A stretch of 64,000 bases of DNA from Mesomycoplasma ovipneumoniae (GTDB lineage Bacteria; Bacillota_I; Bacilli_A; Mycoplasmatales; Metamycoplasmataceae). The notes beneath the pieces are model-generated. The model had not been told where the DNA came from, ran no database searches, and saw only the letters and a program-made list of their open reading frames with translations. Positions 44,801 through 55,379 of the stretch are shown here, in pieces (the stretch's first letter is position 1; each line of letters opens with the position of its first letter). The stretch is from positions 62,001 to 126,000 of the forward strand of contig NZ_CP079199.1 in the NCBI RefSeq assembly GCF_024758565.1, written 5' to 3'. The position numbers and the translations under genes were made by a program.

Positions 44801-44910
44801 AGACCGACGGTTTCCTTTGCGAATTTTAGCCTATAATAACAGTCTTTTTCATTGTGAAACTCATCACAAATCTCTGTGAGATAAAATCTTAAAGTTTTGG
44901 TTTTGTTCAT
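41899..44910 (-). CDS. Tail-anchored protein with a tandem array of six-Cys zinc-ribbon-like repeats
   Basis: A 1003-residue protein of unknown function. Residues 1-~95: a globular domain (KTKTLRFYLTEICDEFHNEKD). ~96-350: acidic, low complexity, with one Cys cluster (ECPVCDNE...CPCHL). ~350-800: seven repeats of ~62 residues, each with the pattern C-x2-C-x4-C-x2-C-x13-C-x2-C, for example CKACNHNATCPWCQKYRTYL then LEAKNCPACLAKFK, plus a helix with FDLDAKINLLR. ~800-960: IVEIPQI-type repeats and a Gly-rich part. ~968-1000: one C-terminal membrane segment. There is no signal peptide, so the array should face the cytoplasm. Many Trp in the repeats are UGA. Confidence 0.85.
42520..43860 (-). repeat. 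Seven ~186-bp tandem coding repeats (Cys-rich modules)
   Basis: Repeated DNA of the type ggcctcaagtaaataggt and gcaaggcaagctggacaa recurs every ~180-210 bp. The two central units are nearly identical at DNA level (near 43190-43260 and 43370-43440), which implies recent unequal exchange or gene conversion. Confidence 0.82.
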
Positions 44911-45218
44911 TTTTCTAGCGACTTCTTTTTGATCTTTATATTTAAAGTAATGTAAATTATAGAGTAAAATTTGTAGTTATACTAATAAAAAATAAATTTT
45001 GCTTTTGAACAAACGCAAAATCTATTTCAATTTTAACATAAAACGAATAAATTCTAATGTTATTTTCACAAATTTTTCTGTTTTTACATTTTAGTTTTGA
45101 TTTTTTGCATTTTTAAAAATTATACTATAATTTTAAAGCATATTTTAAATTTTTTACATATTATTTTTTGCAATTTTTTTCATTTAACAAAAAAAATTGC
45201 AAAAATAGAAATTAAAAG
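44911..45218. other. AT-rich intergenic region, promoter of the Cys-rich gene
   Basis: No gene seen. The minus-strand promoter of the Cys-rich gene should lie here; TATAAT-like runs occur near 44955 and 45120. The remainder is A/T-run DNA. Confidence 0.4.
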
Positions 45219-45300
45219 GCTTATAAGACAAAAAAAGCTATAAATTCATAGCACAAAATTTATTTTTAGTTTTTTTAGATATATTAATTTATTAGTTTAT
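45219..45300. repeat. Left copy of ~82-bp duplication flanking element copy 6
   Basis: Reads GGCTTATAAGACAAAAAAAG ... TTAATTTATTAGTTTAT and is repeated at 45923-46003. The right copy runs on into the pgk promoter (TTTATAATTC), while the left copy stops at TTTAT. Confidence 0.88.
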
Positions 45301-45900
45301 CCCGAGTTTCACAGTTTGATGAGATAATCTTTAAAAAGTCTCCGGTTTTGCCACTTTTTTAACTTTTTTGGCAAACTCAGGAAAAATAACTATCAAAGCA
45401 AAAACACTGAATTTTAAATCTAACCACCGTAAAAGTAAAATCTACTTATCAATCAAATAAACTAAACTAAAAAAGCTAAAATTTTAGCTTAAAAGCAAAA
45501 TTATAAAATATTTAAACTACTTTTTTAGCTTAAAACACTTACAAAAATCAATTTATGACAAAATAACACAAATCATAAAAAAATGCAACTACTATTTAAA
45601 CTCAATGTAAATAGAAAACTCGTTTTTATTTAAATTGAGCCTAAAAAAATATATGAAGTTTTGAAAGAACAATAACTAAAAGCCCTAAATTTATATAGAT
45701 TTCTAAACGGTTAAATTTAAGGCATTCCATCATATTTAAAAATATAATGGAAAATTTGCGCTATCTGAGCACATTAGACAAAAAACATAACTAATTCCTC
45801 CTTAATTCAATATCAAAATTTATTAATTTATTCTTAAGTGAAACTAATTATAACAGATTTTTTTCTCAGGCCAAGCATTTTTTTTTTTTTTTTTACGGGA
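45301..45900 (-). mobile_element. Dispersed structured element, copy 6 (inverse orientation)
   Basis: Begins CCCGAGTTTCACAGTTTGATG, the inverse of the right end. Read on the minus strand it has A16 (45879-45894), TATAAT, AAGGAGGAATTAGTTATG, micro-ORF MFFV-stop and hairpins 3-2-1 (CTCAATTTAAATA...ATTTACATTGAG; GCCTTAAATTTAACC...). The part beyond the poly(A), with the other inverted end, is missing. Flanked by an ~82-bp direct duplication. Confidence 0.83.
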
Positions 45901-45922
45901 ATATTAAATAAAACCTTAAAGT

Positions 45923-46003
45923 GCTTATAAGAAAAAAAGCTATAAATTCATAAGACAAAAATTTATTTCTAGTTTTTTTAGATATATTAATTTATTAGTT
46001 TAT
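45923..46003. repeat. Right copy of ~82-bp duplication flanking element copy 6
   Basis: Second copy of 45219-45300, differing at a few bases. It provides the upstream part of the pgk promoter. Confidence 0.88.
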
Positions 46004-46006
46004 AAT
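46001..46006 (+). promoter_or_regulatory. Probable -10 box of pgk
   Basis: TATAAT placed 42 bases before the pgk start. It straddles the edge of the duplicated segment, so only this copy is complete. Confidence 0.55.
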
Positions 46007-46048
46007 TCTAAGCGTAACATTAATTTTTTTAAAGGAAAATAATAAAGA

Positions 46049-47263
46049 ATGATACCAACCTATAAAACTAAAAAATTTATTGATGAAATTAAATTTTTTA
46101 ATAAAAAAGTTCTTTTACGTGTTGATTTTAATGTTCCAATTCTTGAAGGGAAAATTACTTCAACAAAAAGAATTACTGCGAGTTTAAAAACCATTGAGAA
46201 AATTGTTACTGAAGGTGGTAAACTTATAATTTTATCACACCTTGGTAGGGTTAAAACGCCCGAAGATTTGAAGAAAAAGTCACTACGAATTGTCGCCGAA
46301 GAGTTAGCTAAAATTTCACAAAGAGAAGTGAAATTTGTTGCTCAAAACCGTGGCAAAGAAGTTGAAGAAGCAATTGATCAACTTGAAAACGGACAAATTT
46401 TAGTGCTTGAAAATACAAGATTTCAAGATCTTGAAAACAAAGCTGAATCAAAAAATGATCCAGAACTTGGAAAATACTGAGCTTCATTAGGTGATGTTTT
46501 TATAAATGACGCCTTTGGAACACTCCACCGTGCTCATGCATCTAATGTCGGAATTGCAACTTACATCAAAGAATCAGCAATCGGTTATCTTGTAAAAGAA
46601 GAGCTTGATGCACTTTCAAAAATTATTTTTAAGCCACAAAAGCCTTTTTATGCAATTATTGGTGGGGCAAAAATTTCTGATAAAATCGGGATAATTTCAA
46701 CCCTACTTGAAAAAGCTGACAAAGTTTTAATTGGTGGAGGAATGGGTTATACATTCAAAAAAGCCCTTGGACTCAAAATTGGAAAGTCAATTGTTGAAGA
46801 GGACAAAATTGATTTAGCTCTAAGTTTAATTAATAAGTACTCTGATAAATTAATTTTACCGCTTGATGCTGCTTTGTCTGATAAATTTGAAGATGTAACC
46901 CCAATTTATAACGAAAAAAATCCACTTGAAATTCCGGATGACCTTGAAGGTCTAGATATTGGTCCAATGACTATAAAATTATTTGAATCACATTTAAAAG
47001 ATGCAAAAACTATTTTGTGAAATGGAACTCTTGGTGTTGCTGAGTTTTCTAATTTTGCCACCGGAACTCGTGAAATTGCAAAAGCAATCGGAAAACTTGA
47101 AAATTGCTATAGCGTAATTGGCGGTGGTGATTCAGTTGCAGCAATTGAATCTGAAAAATTAGGCGATGCTTTTAGTCATATTTCAACTGGTGGTGGTGCT
47201 TCAATTAGTTTTATTGAAAAAGGCGATCTAATCGGTCTAGGCCCAATTCAGGAAAAAGCCTAA
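46049..47263 (+). CDS. pgk: Phosphoglycerate kinase
   Basis: A 404-residue glycolytic enzyme making ATP from 1,3-bisphosphoglycerate. N-domain: [10 protein letters not shown] and [11 protein letters not shown] (substrate binding), then [10 protein letters not shown] and [15 protein letters not shown]-domain: [26 protein letters not shown], and the ATP site [12 protein letters not shown] and [12 protein letters not shown]...[12 protein letters not shown]. Complete. Two Trp are UGA. AAAGGAAA precedes the start. Confidence 0.97.
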
Positions 47264-47296
47264 GAATTTATAGTATTTTTTTAATTATCACACTTA

Positions 47297-47342
47297 ACAA
47301 GTCCTGTTTTTTAAGTCCAAAAAACAGGACTTGTTCATTTTT
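47297..47342 (+). terminator. Terminator of pgk
   Basis: Stem ACAAGTCCTGTTTTTT / AAAAAACAGGACTTGT followed by TTCATTTTTT. Confidence 0.9.
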
Positions 47343-47371
47343 TATTTTATAAGTAAAGTAGATTAATTTTT

Positions 47372-48205
47372 ATGAAAAGTGTATTTTTTGACGAAAAAAT
47401 TGTTGAATCACTAACTAAAACTGAAAAAATTATTATTAAATTGGCACAGGAAAATCCACAATTTTTCTATCAATCCAATCTAAAATCATTAGCAAATAAA
47501 ACCCAATCCTCAATAACGCTCATTTCAAATTTAGCAAAAAAATTAAGCTTTTCGAGCTTTAAAGAAATGCAGTTTCATGTTTATTATTTATTCCTTAATT
47601 CAGCGCAAATTTCAAATAAAGTAAAAAATCAGCAAAAAACTGATAAAAACAAGCTAATTATCGAACAACTTTATAAATATTATCATAATTCGTTAGTTCA
47701 AACATTAGAGCTTGTTGACCTTGAAAAAATCCAAGATTTTGCCCGTAAAATTATCGAGAGCAAAAAAATTTTTATCTACGGGGCTGGTTCTTCTTCAATC
47801 GGGGCGAGCGAACTAGCGATTAATTTGCAAAAATTAGGGCTAAATTCAGTTAGTTTTCGTGATTTTCATAATTTTTTATTAGTTAGCGTTCAATCTCAAG
47901 CCTTAAAAATTTTGTTTTCAAAATCTTGTAAAACTAAAGAAATTAATTTTGTTCTTAAAAAGTTTATTGAAAATAACGACAATTTCATTGTAATAACAGC
48001 AAAAAAACAAATCGATATACCCAATAAAAATTTAATTTTTTACCAAACGCTCGAGCAAAAAAACCGTTTTATTTCGATCTCATCGAAAATAAATCAACAA
48101 TTTATTTCTGATGTTATTTTTTTCAGTGTTGCTAATTTAATTTCTGAGCAATATGAAGAAAACTACAAGAAAAACCTTGAAATTCTCAAAGAATGAAACG
48201 AATAA
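47372..48205 (+). CDS. RpiR/MurR-family transcription regulator
   Basis: A 277-residue regulator: N-terminal HTH_6 domain (residues 1-77, LTKTEKIIIKLAQENP and SLANKTQSSITLISNLAKKLSFSSFKEMQ) and a C-terminal SIS sugar-phosphate sensor (~105-250, KIFIYGAGSSSIGASELAINLQKLG). It precedes the PTS gene by 114 nt on the same strand, so it most likely senses a sugar phosphate made by that uptake system. One UGA (Trp) near the end. Transcription factors are few in mycoplasmas, which makes the linkage informative. Confidence 0.87.
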
Positions 48206-48319
48206 TTGAAAAACATTCATAAAAAACTTCAAATTTGTAAAAATTTTTTTATTTTTCTTTTATTTTTAACTAAATAATCCATTATTTAAGTATATAAAAT
48301 AAAAGAAAGGAAGGTTTTT

Positions 48320-50308
48320 ATGAGTATTTTTTCAAAAGATTTTATTTTTTTAGACCAAGATCTTAATTCAAAAGAAGAAGTTTTTGAATTTTTTGCTCAA
48401 AAAGCAGTCAGTCTTGGAATTGGAACTGAAAAAAATAAAATCTTTGACGATCTTTTGGCTCGTGAAAATGAAATTTCTACCGGACTTGAGTCAAATTTTG
48501 CAATCCCTCATGCTCAAAGTAGCGCTATTACAAAGCCAGCGCTGCTGTTTTTAAGTCTAAAATCTGGGCTTGATTGACAAAATTTTGATGATTCTAAGGC
48601 AAAATTTATTTTCTGTATTTTGCTGCCAAAGTCTGGTTTTGAACAAAATCAAGTTGAAATTCTGGCAAAAGTTGCACGAATTATTCTTAATCCCGAAATT
48701 AAAGAAATAATTTTATCTAAAGACGAAAATGTTATTTTTGATAACATTTCAAAGTTTATTTTTGAAAAAGACCAAGTGGAAAATCAAGAGACAAATTCCC
48801 AAAAAATTCCCATAAATGCAAAAAAAGTTGTTGGAATCACATCTTGTACTGTTGGAATTGCTCACACTTATTTAGCCGCTGAAAAATTAGAAATGGGACT
48901 AAAACAAAATGGTTATATTCCCAAAATTGAAACTCGCGGATCAGTTGGACCTAAAAATGTTTTAACAAAAGAAGATATTGATCAAGCCGAATTTGTTATA
49001 GTTGCCAGCGATCTTGAAATTGACAGTTCAATTTTTGACCAAAAAAAGGTCTATTTTACAAGCACTAAAGCCGCAATCCATGAAACTGAAAGTGTAATTC
49101 AAAAAGCAAAAAAAGCACCAATTTTGCATAATAAACAAAAAAAACAAACCCAAAATCAAGAAAATCGAACTAGCATTGTTAAACATATTATCACTGGAAT
49201 TTCCTACATGATTCCTTATGTTGTTTTTGGTGGAATTATGATTGCCCTTTCGTTAGGAATTGGAAAAGCCATTTATGGTAATGCCGAAGCAGCGCCAAAA
49301 GGTGATTTTCTATGATGAATGCTCGAAATTGGGGTAATTGCCTTTAGATTAATGATCGGTGTTTTAGGAGGCTACATTGCCTACTCAATTGCCGGACGGG
49401 CCGCACTTGCACCAGGATTTATTGTTGCAACTGTCGGTAATTCGGCAGATTTATTCTATGGAATTGGCGGAATTTCTGTTCAAACACCGATGGGATTTAT
49501 TGGCGCGGTAATTTTTGGAATTCTTGTTGGTTACAGTGTTAAATTCATTAACTCACTAAAAATCCAAAAATCTTTAAGTGCAATTTTACCAATTTTTGTA
49601 ATTCCAATTGGAGTCAGTTTATTTTGATCTTTAGTCGTAATTTTCTTAATTGGCGCTCCTATTGGTTGAGTGCTTGACAAATTAATCGCTGGATTAAAGC
49701 ATGTTTTTGAAAACAAAGACGGAATTGGTGTTGGTGTTGCCTTTCTTCTAGGTCTTTTACTTGGCGGAATGGCCGGATTTGACATGGGCGGTCCAGTAAA
49801 CAAGGTTGCTTTTTTAACTTCAACTGCTCTTGTTTCAACTCAAGTTTATGAACCAATGGGAATGATGGCAGCTGCAATACCAGTTGCACCAATTGGAATG
49901 GGAATTACAACCTTAATTTGACGTAGAAAATTTACAAAAGAAGAAAAATCACTCGGACTTTCAGCGATAATAATGGGATTTATTGGAATTTCTGAGGGTG
50001 CTATTCCTTTTGCAATCGCTGATCCAAAACGGGTAATTAGCGCTAATGTTATTGGTTCAGCAGTTGCTGGTGGACTTGCTGGAGTTCTTGCAGTTACAAA
50101 TCAAGCCGGACATGGAGGACCAATTGTTGCAATTCTTGGTGCTGTTGGTTCAATAAAACACGGAATTGGTCTTGGAATTGCCTTTTTCTTCTTGTCAGTT
50201 ATTGTCGGAAGTTTTACTACCGCACTAATTTATGGACTTTGAAAGGATCGCAATTTTAATATTTTTGCCAATTTAGCACGAAAAAATCACAAAAAAGGAG
50301 CTAAATAA
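48320..50308 (+). CDS. fruA: Fructose-type PTS permease, EIIABC fused
   Basis: A 662-residue phosphotransferase that imports and phosphorylates a hexose using HPr-P. EIIA: residues 1-~150, His64 in NFAIPHAQSS. EIIB: ~165-270, Cys176 in VVGITSCTVGIAHTYLAAE. EIIC: ~300-650, multi-pass, with GFDMGGPVNKVAF and GISEGAIPFAIADP signatures. The A-B-C order is typical of the fructose family. The neighbour ManA suggests that mannose or another hexose giving mannose-6-phosphate could be the real substrate. AAAGGAAGG precedes the ATG. Confidence 0.93.
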
Positions 50309-50577
50309 TGAAAATTAAGAAAATAGATAATAAAAAACTGTTTTATATTGTGATTTTTTTATCTTTAGTTGTCCTTATTTTTGGAATTATCCTTATTAGT
50401 TTAAATATTTCGGCACACCAAGAATTTATTAGCACAACAATTGCCAAAAAAGAAGCGCTACCAAGTCAAGGTTTTGTTTATGGCGTATTTTTACTAGTTA
50501 TGGGAATTTTAGGACTTATTTTATCAGCATTTATCGGAAATGATGTTTTTAACAAAAAATTAGGTCAATCTAACTAA
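50308..50577 (+). CDS. Small two-segment membrane protein in the PTS operon
   Basis: 89 residues with two membrane segments (about 12-32, FYIVIFLSLVVLIFGIILISL, and 55-76, GFVYGVFLLVMGILGLILSAF) joined by a short polar loop. It overlaps the stop of the PTS gene (TAATG) behind the AAGGAG site. Function unknown; a PTS accessory role is only an inference from position. Confidence 0.78.
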   Translation: MKIKKIDNKKLFYIVIFLSLVVLIFGIILISLNISAHQEFISTTIAKKEALPSQGFVYGVFLLVMGILGLILSAFIGNDVFNKKLGQSN

Positions 50578-51483
50578 ATGAAAAATTATTTTGTTTTTGT
50601 TGAACCATACCAAAAAAATACTTTATGAGCTGGGCAAAATTTACAAAATCAGCTAAAATCTAGCCAAAAAATTGGCGAACTTTGACTAATTTCGGCACAA
50701 AAACACGGTCTTTCGCGTGTCAGTGGGCAAAATTTGGATGATTTTTTTGCCCAAAACCCACAATTTTTTTGCTTTTATCCACACAAAACTTACCCAAATC
50801 TTCATAAAATTATTGATGCTGGCCAAAAACTGAGTCTCCAAGTTCATCCTGATGATAAATTAGCAAAAAAATTGAATTCTTTTGGCAAAGACGAGGCTTG
50901 GCTTGTGCTAAACAAAGGCGATGATCCTTTTATAATTGGTGCAAAATCAAACGATTTTGCTGAGCAAATTACAGAAATTAATAACGAAAATATCGACAAA
51001 CACTGTAATTTTTCTGATCTTGAAAAAAATGATTTTGCCTATATTAGCGCCGGACTTATCCATTCTATTCCTCAAGGCGCCCTTGTTTATGAAATTCAGC
51101 AAAATTCAGACTTAACTTTTCGAATTTTTGATTTTGATCGACTTGACACTAATGGACAAAAAAGAGAACTTCATTTTGAACTTGCAAAGGTCGCAATAAA
51201 ACCAAAATTAAGTCCAAAAATTATTCATGACAACAAAAAAACTCAACAATCACTAGTTAAAAATAAATTTTTTAACCTTGAAAAAGTAAAAATTAGCCAA
51301 AAATTTTTACTTTTTCCACAAAACGATGTTTTTTGGTACGAAATTATAATAATTTCTGGTCAAGGAAAAATTAATGATGCTCCTTTTAAACCATTTGATG
51401 CCATATTAATATCAGGACAAATTGAAAAACCAATTGAATTCCAAGCAGAAAATGCACTAATTTTAATAAACAGAATAATTTAA
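50578..51483 (+). CDS. manA: Mannose-6-phosphate isomerase, class I
   Basis: A 301-residue zinc enzyme interconverting mannose-6-P and fructose-6-P. Zinc site: SLQVHPDDKLAKKL (Gln88, His90), KDEAWLVL with the Glu, and SAGLIHSIPQGALVYEIQQNSDLTFRIFDFDR with the distal His and the active-site end. Three Trp are UGA in the first 40 codons. It begins directly after the stop of the small membrane gene, forming the end of the PTS operon. Confidence 0.93.
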
Positions 51484-51497
51484 TTTTCTTTATTTTT

Positions 51498-52076
51498 CCC
51501 GAATTTCCCAGTTTGATGAGATAATCTTAAAGAAGTGTCCAGTTGGACACTTCTTTAACTTTTTTGGCAAAAGTTAATTACCTATTTTAAAACACTGGCA
51601 AAAATCAATTTATCGATAAAATAACAAAAATCATAAAAAAATACAACTACTATTTAAACTCAATGCAAATAGAAAACTCATTTTTATTTAAATTGAGTCT
51701 AAAAAAATATGTGAAGTTTTGAAAGAACAATAACTAAAAGCCGTAAATTTATAGATTTCTAAACGGTTAAATTTAAGGCATCCCATCATATTTAAAAAAT
51801 ATAATGGATAATTCGCATTTTGTGATTTTTTACGCAAAAAAACATAACTAATTCCCCCTTAATTCAATATCAAAATTTATTAATTATTCTTAAGTGAGAT
51901 TCATTATAGCATAATTTTATTTTAGACCAAACATTTTTTTTTTTTTTTTTTGCAAAAGGCTAATTTTAAAATAATAAAAATTAAGATTATAGCTCAAAAA
52001 ACACGGATTTCCAGTATTTTTGCCTATTTATATCCACTAAAAAGTGAATTTTTGCTATCAAACTGACAAACACAGG
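51498..52076 (-). mobile_element. Dispersed structured element, copy 7 (inverse orientation)
   Basis: Ends CCCGAATTTCCCAGTTTGATG and ATCAAACTGACAAACACAGG. On the minus strand: A18 (51934-51951), TATAAT-like box, AAGGGGGAATTAGTTATG, then a frame of 17 codons (MFFCVKN...) because the short stop is lost by one extra T, and all three hairpins. Part of the spacer next to the right end is missing. Flanks show a short direct repeat, TTTAATTTTCTTTATTTTT (51479-51497) and TTTAATTTTCCTTATTTTT (52078). Confidence 0.83.
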
Positions 52077-52103
52077 GTTTAATTTTCCTTATTTTTTCAA
52101 AAT

Positions 52104-52130
52104 AAAAACCGCTAAATGCGGTTTTTATTT
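52104..52130 (-). terminator. Terminator of the lipoprotein gene at 52777
   Basis: Stem AAAACCGC / GCGGTTTT with flanking A/T runs, 18 bases after the stop codon. Confidence 0.75.
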
Positions 52131-52147
52131 TGCAAAACTTTGAAATT

Positions 52148-52777
52148 TTACTCAGTTGCTTGAAAAGTATCTCTACTATTTTCAACATGTTCTGGTTTAA
52201 AAACAATTTTTTCTGAACCATCATCTTTTCAGAAAATAAATGTGTAAAATTTACCTTTTTCTAGTTTTTGACCTTGCTCATCTCATCGAAAAACTAAAGG
52301 AAATTCAATATTATCACCTTCAATTGCAGTTGTACGAGCGACCTTAACTTTTAAAGGATCAACTAAAGTGTTGTCAGTTAATGATTTTACCTCACTAGCA
52401 TAGGCGCTTCAGTTTCCTGTAACACCTTTTACCGGTGAGTGATGCAATTGGAAACGGAAAACACCTTGACTATTTAGCCTATTTTCACTTCTTGCAGCTG
52501 GAAATAGTAAGGTTCGAATTTTGACATTATCTTTTTTTGGAATATTAAATGGAGCAGCGTGAAAATCAATTGTTTGGTTGGTTTTTCTAGTTGTTGTTTC
52601 TTTTTGAGTGTCCATTTTTACGGGTTTATTTTTATCTTCTTGACTAGATTGGGAACCTTTTTTAGTTTCAGGAGCTGTTTGGTTTGTATGTTGGCATGAT
52701 AAGACAATAAAAACTGGCAGTACAGAAGCTATTGGAAGAAGCCTTAATTTTGTAATTTTCTTTATATTTTTGAACAT
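52148..52777 (-). CDS. Small lipoprotein
   Basis: 209 residues with a lipobox VFIVLSC (Cys28). A Lys/Thr/Gln-rich linker (TKKGSQSSQEDKNKP...) is followed by a compact beta-rich domain with several Trp, three of them UGA (LVFRWDEQGQKLEKGKFYTFIFW). No known family is recognised. Surface location is secure from the lipobox; the function is unknown. Confidence 0.82.
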
Positions 52778-53024
52778 TTTTTTCCTTTTTTGGTCAGTTT
52801 TTTATTTTTTTACTTTGAAAATCAAAGAATTTAAATAAAACAATAATGTTTTATAGACACTTTAACTTAAATTTAAAAATACTATATTATACTATTAATT
52901 TTTAAATTATTAATGCTAAAGTGCAAAAAAATTTTATAATTTTGGATTTTAAAAATTTACATGGTATATTTTATTGTAAAATCAAAGGAAAAAGTGCAAT
53001 AATTACTAATAAATTACTACAAAA

Positions 53025-53090
53025 ATTGATAAAAGTGGTAAAATCAAAACCATAGATAAAAAACTAGCTGTCTGGATTTTTCACTAAATT
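53025..53090 (+). mobile_element. Solo right end of an IS3-family element
   Basis: AAAAGTGGTAAAATCAAAAC ... AAAAACTAGCTGTCTGGA matches the last ~65 bases of the IS3 element at 1600-3003 (AAAAGTGGTGCAATCAAAAT ... AAAACTAATTGTCGGAA) at roughly 80%. No transposase sequence remains. The rest of 52778-53191 is AT-rich with no gene; it should hold the promoter of the lipoprotein gene and of the DUF3137 gene. Confidence 0.6.
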
Positions 53091-53092
53091 AG

Positions 53093-53133
53093 CCACTTTT
53101 TAACTATTTTTATTGGAAAATAACTAAAAAGTG
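53093..53133 (+). promoter_or_regulatory. Conserved inverted repeat upstream of the DUF3137 genes
   Basis: CACTTTTTAACTATTTT paired with AAAATAACTAAAAAGTG. Similar hairpins and the following GAGTATTTTTATAATAATTC box precede all three DUF3137 paralogues (near 55297 and 56494), so they probably share a promoter or leader structure. Confidence 0.55.
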
Positions 53134-53191
53134 GATTAAAAAAGAGTATTTTTATAATAATTCCTTTTAAAATTGAACCCAGGAGTAAAAA

Positions 53192-54256
53192 ATGAAAATA
53201 ATAAATGATTATTTTAAATTTGAAGACTATAAAATCAAGGCAAAAGAGGAATTTCGGCCTAAATTAGATGAAATTATCAAGAAAAAACATTCAAAAACTC
53301 TTGAAAAACTTGCTGGATTACAAAGTATGACAAAAACACTTAATATTGTCTCGGTAATTTCAGTTTTTTTAACTGGGCTTGTTTTTTTTGTTACTATGAA
53401 TTACCATCTAGGGATTGGCGGCATTATTTTTTTAATTATTCTCGGAATAATTGCAGTTGCTTCTACTTTTTACTTAGGAGTCAAAAAAAGGGAAATTAGG
53501 AAAATCACCAATGAAGTTTCAAAAGATGTCCTAGAAGATTTTAAACCAGAAGTTGCTTATAAAGCTGCCTTTTCAATTTTAGATAAAGGAATGGATTATT
53601 TAGGTTTTAATGGCCAACCTAGTAACAACATTCAAATTTCAAAAAATGAAATTAGTAATCGTACTCCTGATGAAATCATTGGCTCATCAAAGGCTAAAAT
53701 TAGTGAAGTTAGACCTCTGAAAGAATTATTAATTGATGAAAAATTCCATGTTAGCTTTACAAATGTCCGCTGGCAATGAAAAGAATGAAGAAAAAATGAA
53801 ACTGTGACTAGGGAAAGTTTTACTGGAATTTTAAAAATTGATACTTCAATTTTAGGTGAAAAGGCATTTGATTTTAAACTTTTAAAACCAAGCGGCTGAT
53901 TTTCTCAAAAAGACAAAATCAAACTTGAAAACGAGGAATTTAACAAGGTTTTTAATCCAGAATCAAATGATAGATTTAAAATCAGAAAAATGTATACACC
54001 CCTTGCGATGGAACTTTCACTAAAAAGATATTTTGATCGCGAGGGTGTTAAGGTTATGGATGTTACCATCGAATCTTCAGGAAATGCGATCTATTTTACT
54101 TACAAATGCGACTGAAATTTTATGTATGTTGATTTTCCAACATCAATAAAAACCCCTGATGACTTTATTAATCACATTTTCAAGGATTTTTTGCTTGACA
54201 CTTACAGTTTATATTATCTTTTGTGTCTTATTTACGTTACTTTGTATTTGGATTAG
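53192..54256 (+). CDS. DUF3137 membrane protein, paralogue 1
   Basis: 354 residues. Charged helical start (YFKFEDYKIKAKEEFRPKLDEIIKKKH), two membrane segments (about 50-70 and 75-95), and a large C-terminal domain with the family features FTGILKIDTSILGEKAFDFKLL, KLENEEFNKVFNPESND and KMYTPLAMELSLKRYFD. The role of DUF3137 is not established; members are often coded beside LemA, as here. Ends in a hydrophobic tail (LYYLLCLIYVTLYLD). Several UGA Trp codons. AGGAGTAAAAA precedes the ATG. Confidence 0.82.
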
Positions 54257-54325
54257 TGAAAAACATGATGTTTTTCAAAAAAATATGGTATAATTTGTAA
54301 TTTAATTAATATTTAAAGGAAAAAA

Positions 54326-54973
54326 ATGTCAAATTTATACAACCCTAAAAATGCTGGAAATATCGAAGGATTTGAGCCTCGAATTGATAATGACTCCAAA
54401 AAACCGGTTGTTTCAACAGCGGCTAAAGTTGCATTTTGAACTTTGGGGACTTTATTTTTATTTATTGCTCCAATTTATTACATTTCGCAAAAAAATAATT
54501 TTATGCGCCAACAGAATTTAATCAATGAATCAGCAAGTACAATCGAGGTTCAACTTGAGCAACGTAGCGCAACTTTATTGAAATTAGCTGACCAAGTTCG
54601 TTCCTATCGTGAATATGAAAAATCAATTTTAAGTGACATTACAAGATTACGAAGCTTAAAATCAAACATAGAAAATGCCCAAGAAATCGAAAATTTAAAC
54701 AATTCATTATTTGGTAGACTTATTGCCGTAAGTGAAAATTACCCTGAATTGCAAGCATCAAAAATTTATCAAGAATTAATTGAGCAAACCGCCTATTTAG
54801 AAAGAGAATTGGCGGCTGCAAGACGACTTTATAATAGTAATGTTAATTCCTTTAACACCGAAATTTTTGTCTTTCCTTCTTCAATTGTTGCATCTTCGAT
54901 GAATTTAACAACCTACCCAATGTTTAGCACAAGCAACCAAAATCGTCAAGATGTATCATTCAAAGATTTTTAA
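54326..54973 (+). CDS. LemA-family protein
   Basis: A 215-residue membrane-anchored protein: a short cytoplasmic N-terminus, one membrane segment (about 36-56, VAFWTLGTLFLFIAPIYYIS), then a long helical coiled region with LemA hallmarks (LLKLADQVRSYREYEKSILSDITRLR, LFGRLIAVSENYPELQASKIYQELIEQTAYLERELAAARRLYNSNVNSFNT). Function unknown, though LemA is widely linked with DUF3137 and membrane organisation. AAAGGA precedes the ATG. It lies between paralogues 1 and 2. Confidence 0.88.
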
Positions 54974-55379
54974 TTTTTTATTAAAAATTAACCACAGCAA
55001 AAAACCCCTATAAACAGACATAATTTCTCAATAGATTTACAATTCAAACAATAAAAATTTAAAAAATACACTTTTAGACAAATAATATCCTTTTAAATCT
55101 AAGAAATATTTGCTTAAATTAATTCTTCAGATTTTTTGAGATTATTTGTCTTATTTTTTTATTATTAATATAAGTTAGATTAGTCCACTAATTTTGAGTT
55201 AGCCAAACTAATAATAAACCGTATTTTAAAAGTCTAAAAAACTTTGACTTTATAAGCGAAAAATAAAAAAGCCTTGTAATTTATAGCACTTTTTAGCTAT
55301 TTTTATTGCAAAATAACTAAAAAACAGAGAAAAAAGAGTATTTTTATATAATTCCTTTTAAAATTGCCAAGGAGTAAAA
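54974..55379. other. AT-rich intergenic region before DUF3137 paralogue 2
   Basis: No gene is seen. The region contains inverted repeats of the type TTAGACAAATAAT...ATTATTTGTCT (about 55072-55152), probably the lemA terminator. It ends with the conserved leader shared by the three DUF3137 genes (GAGTATTTTTATATAATTCC). Confidence 0.45.
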
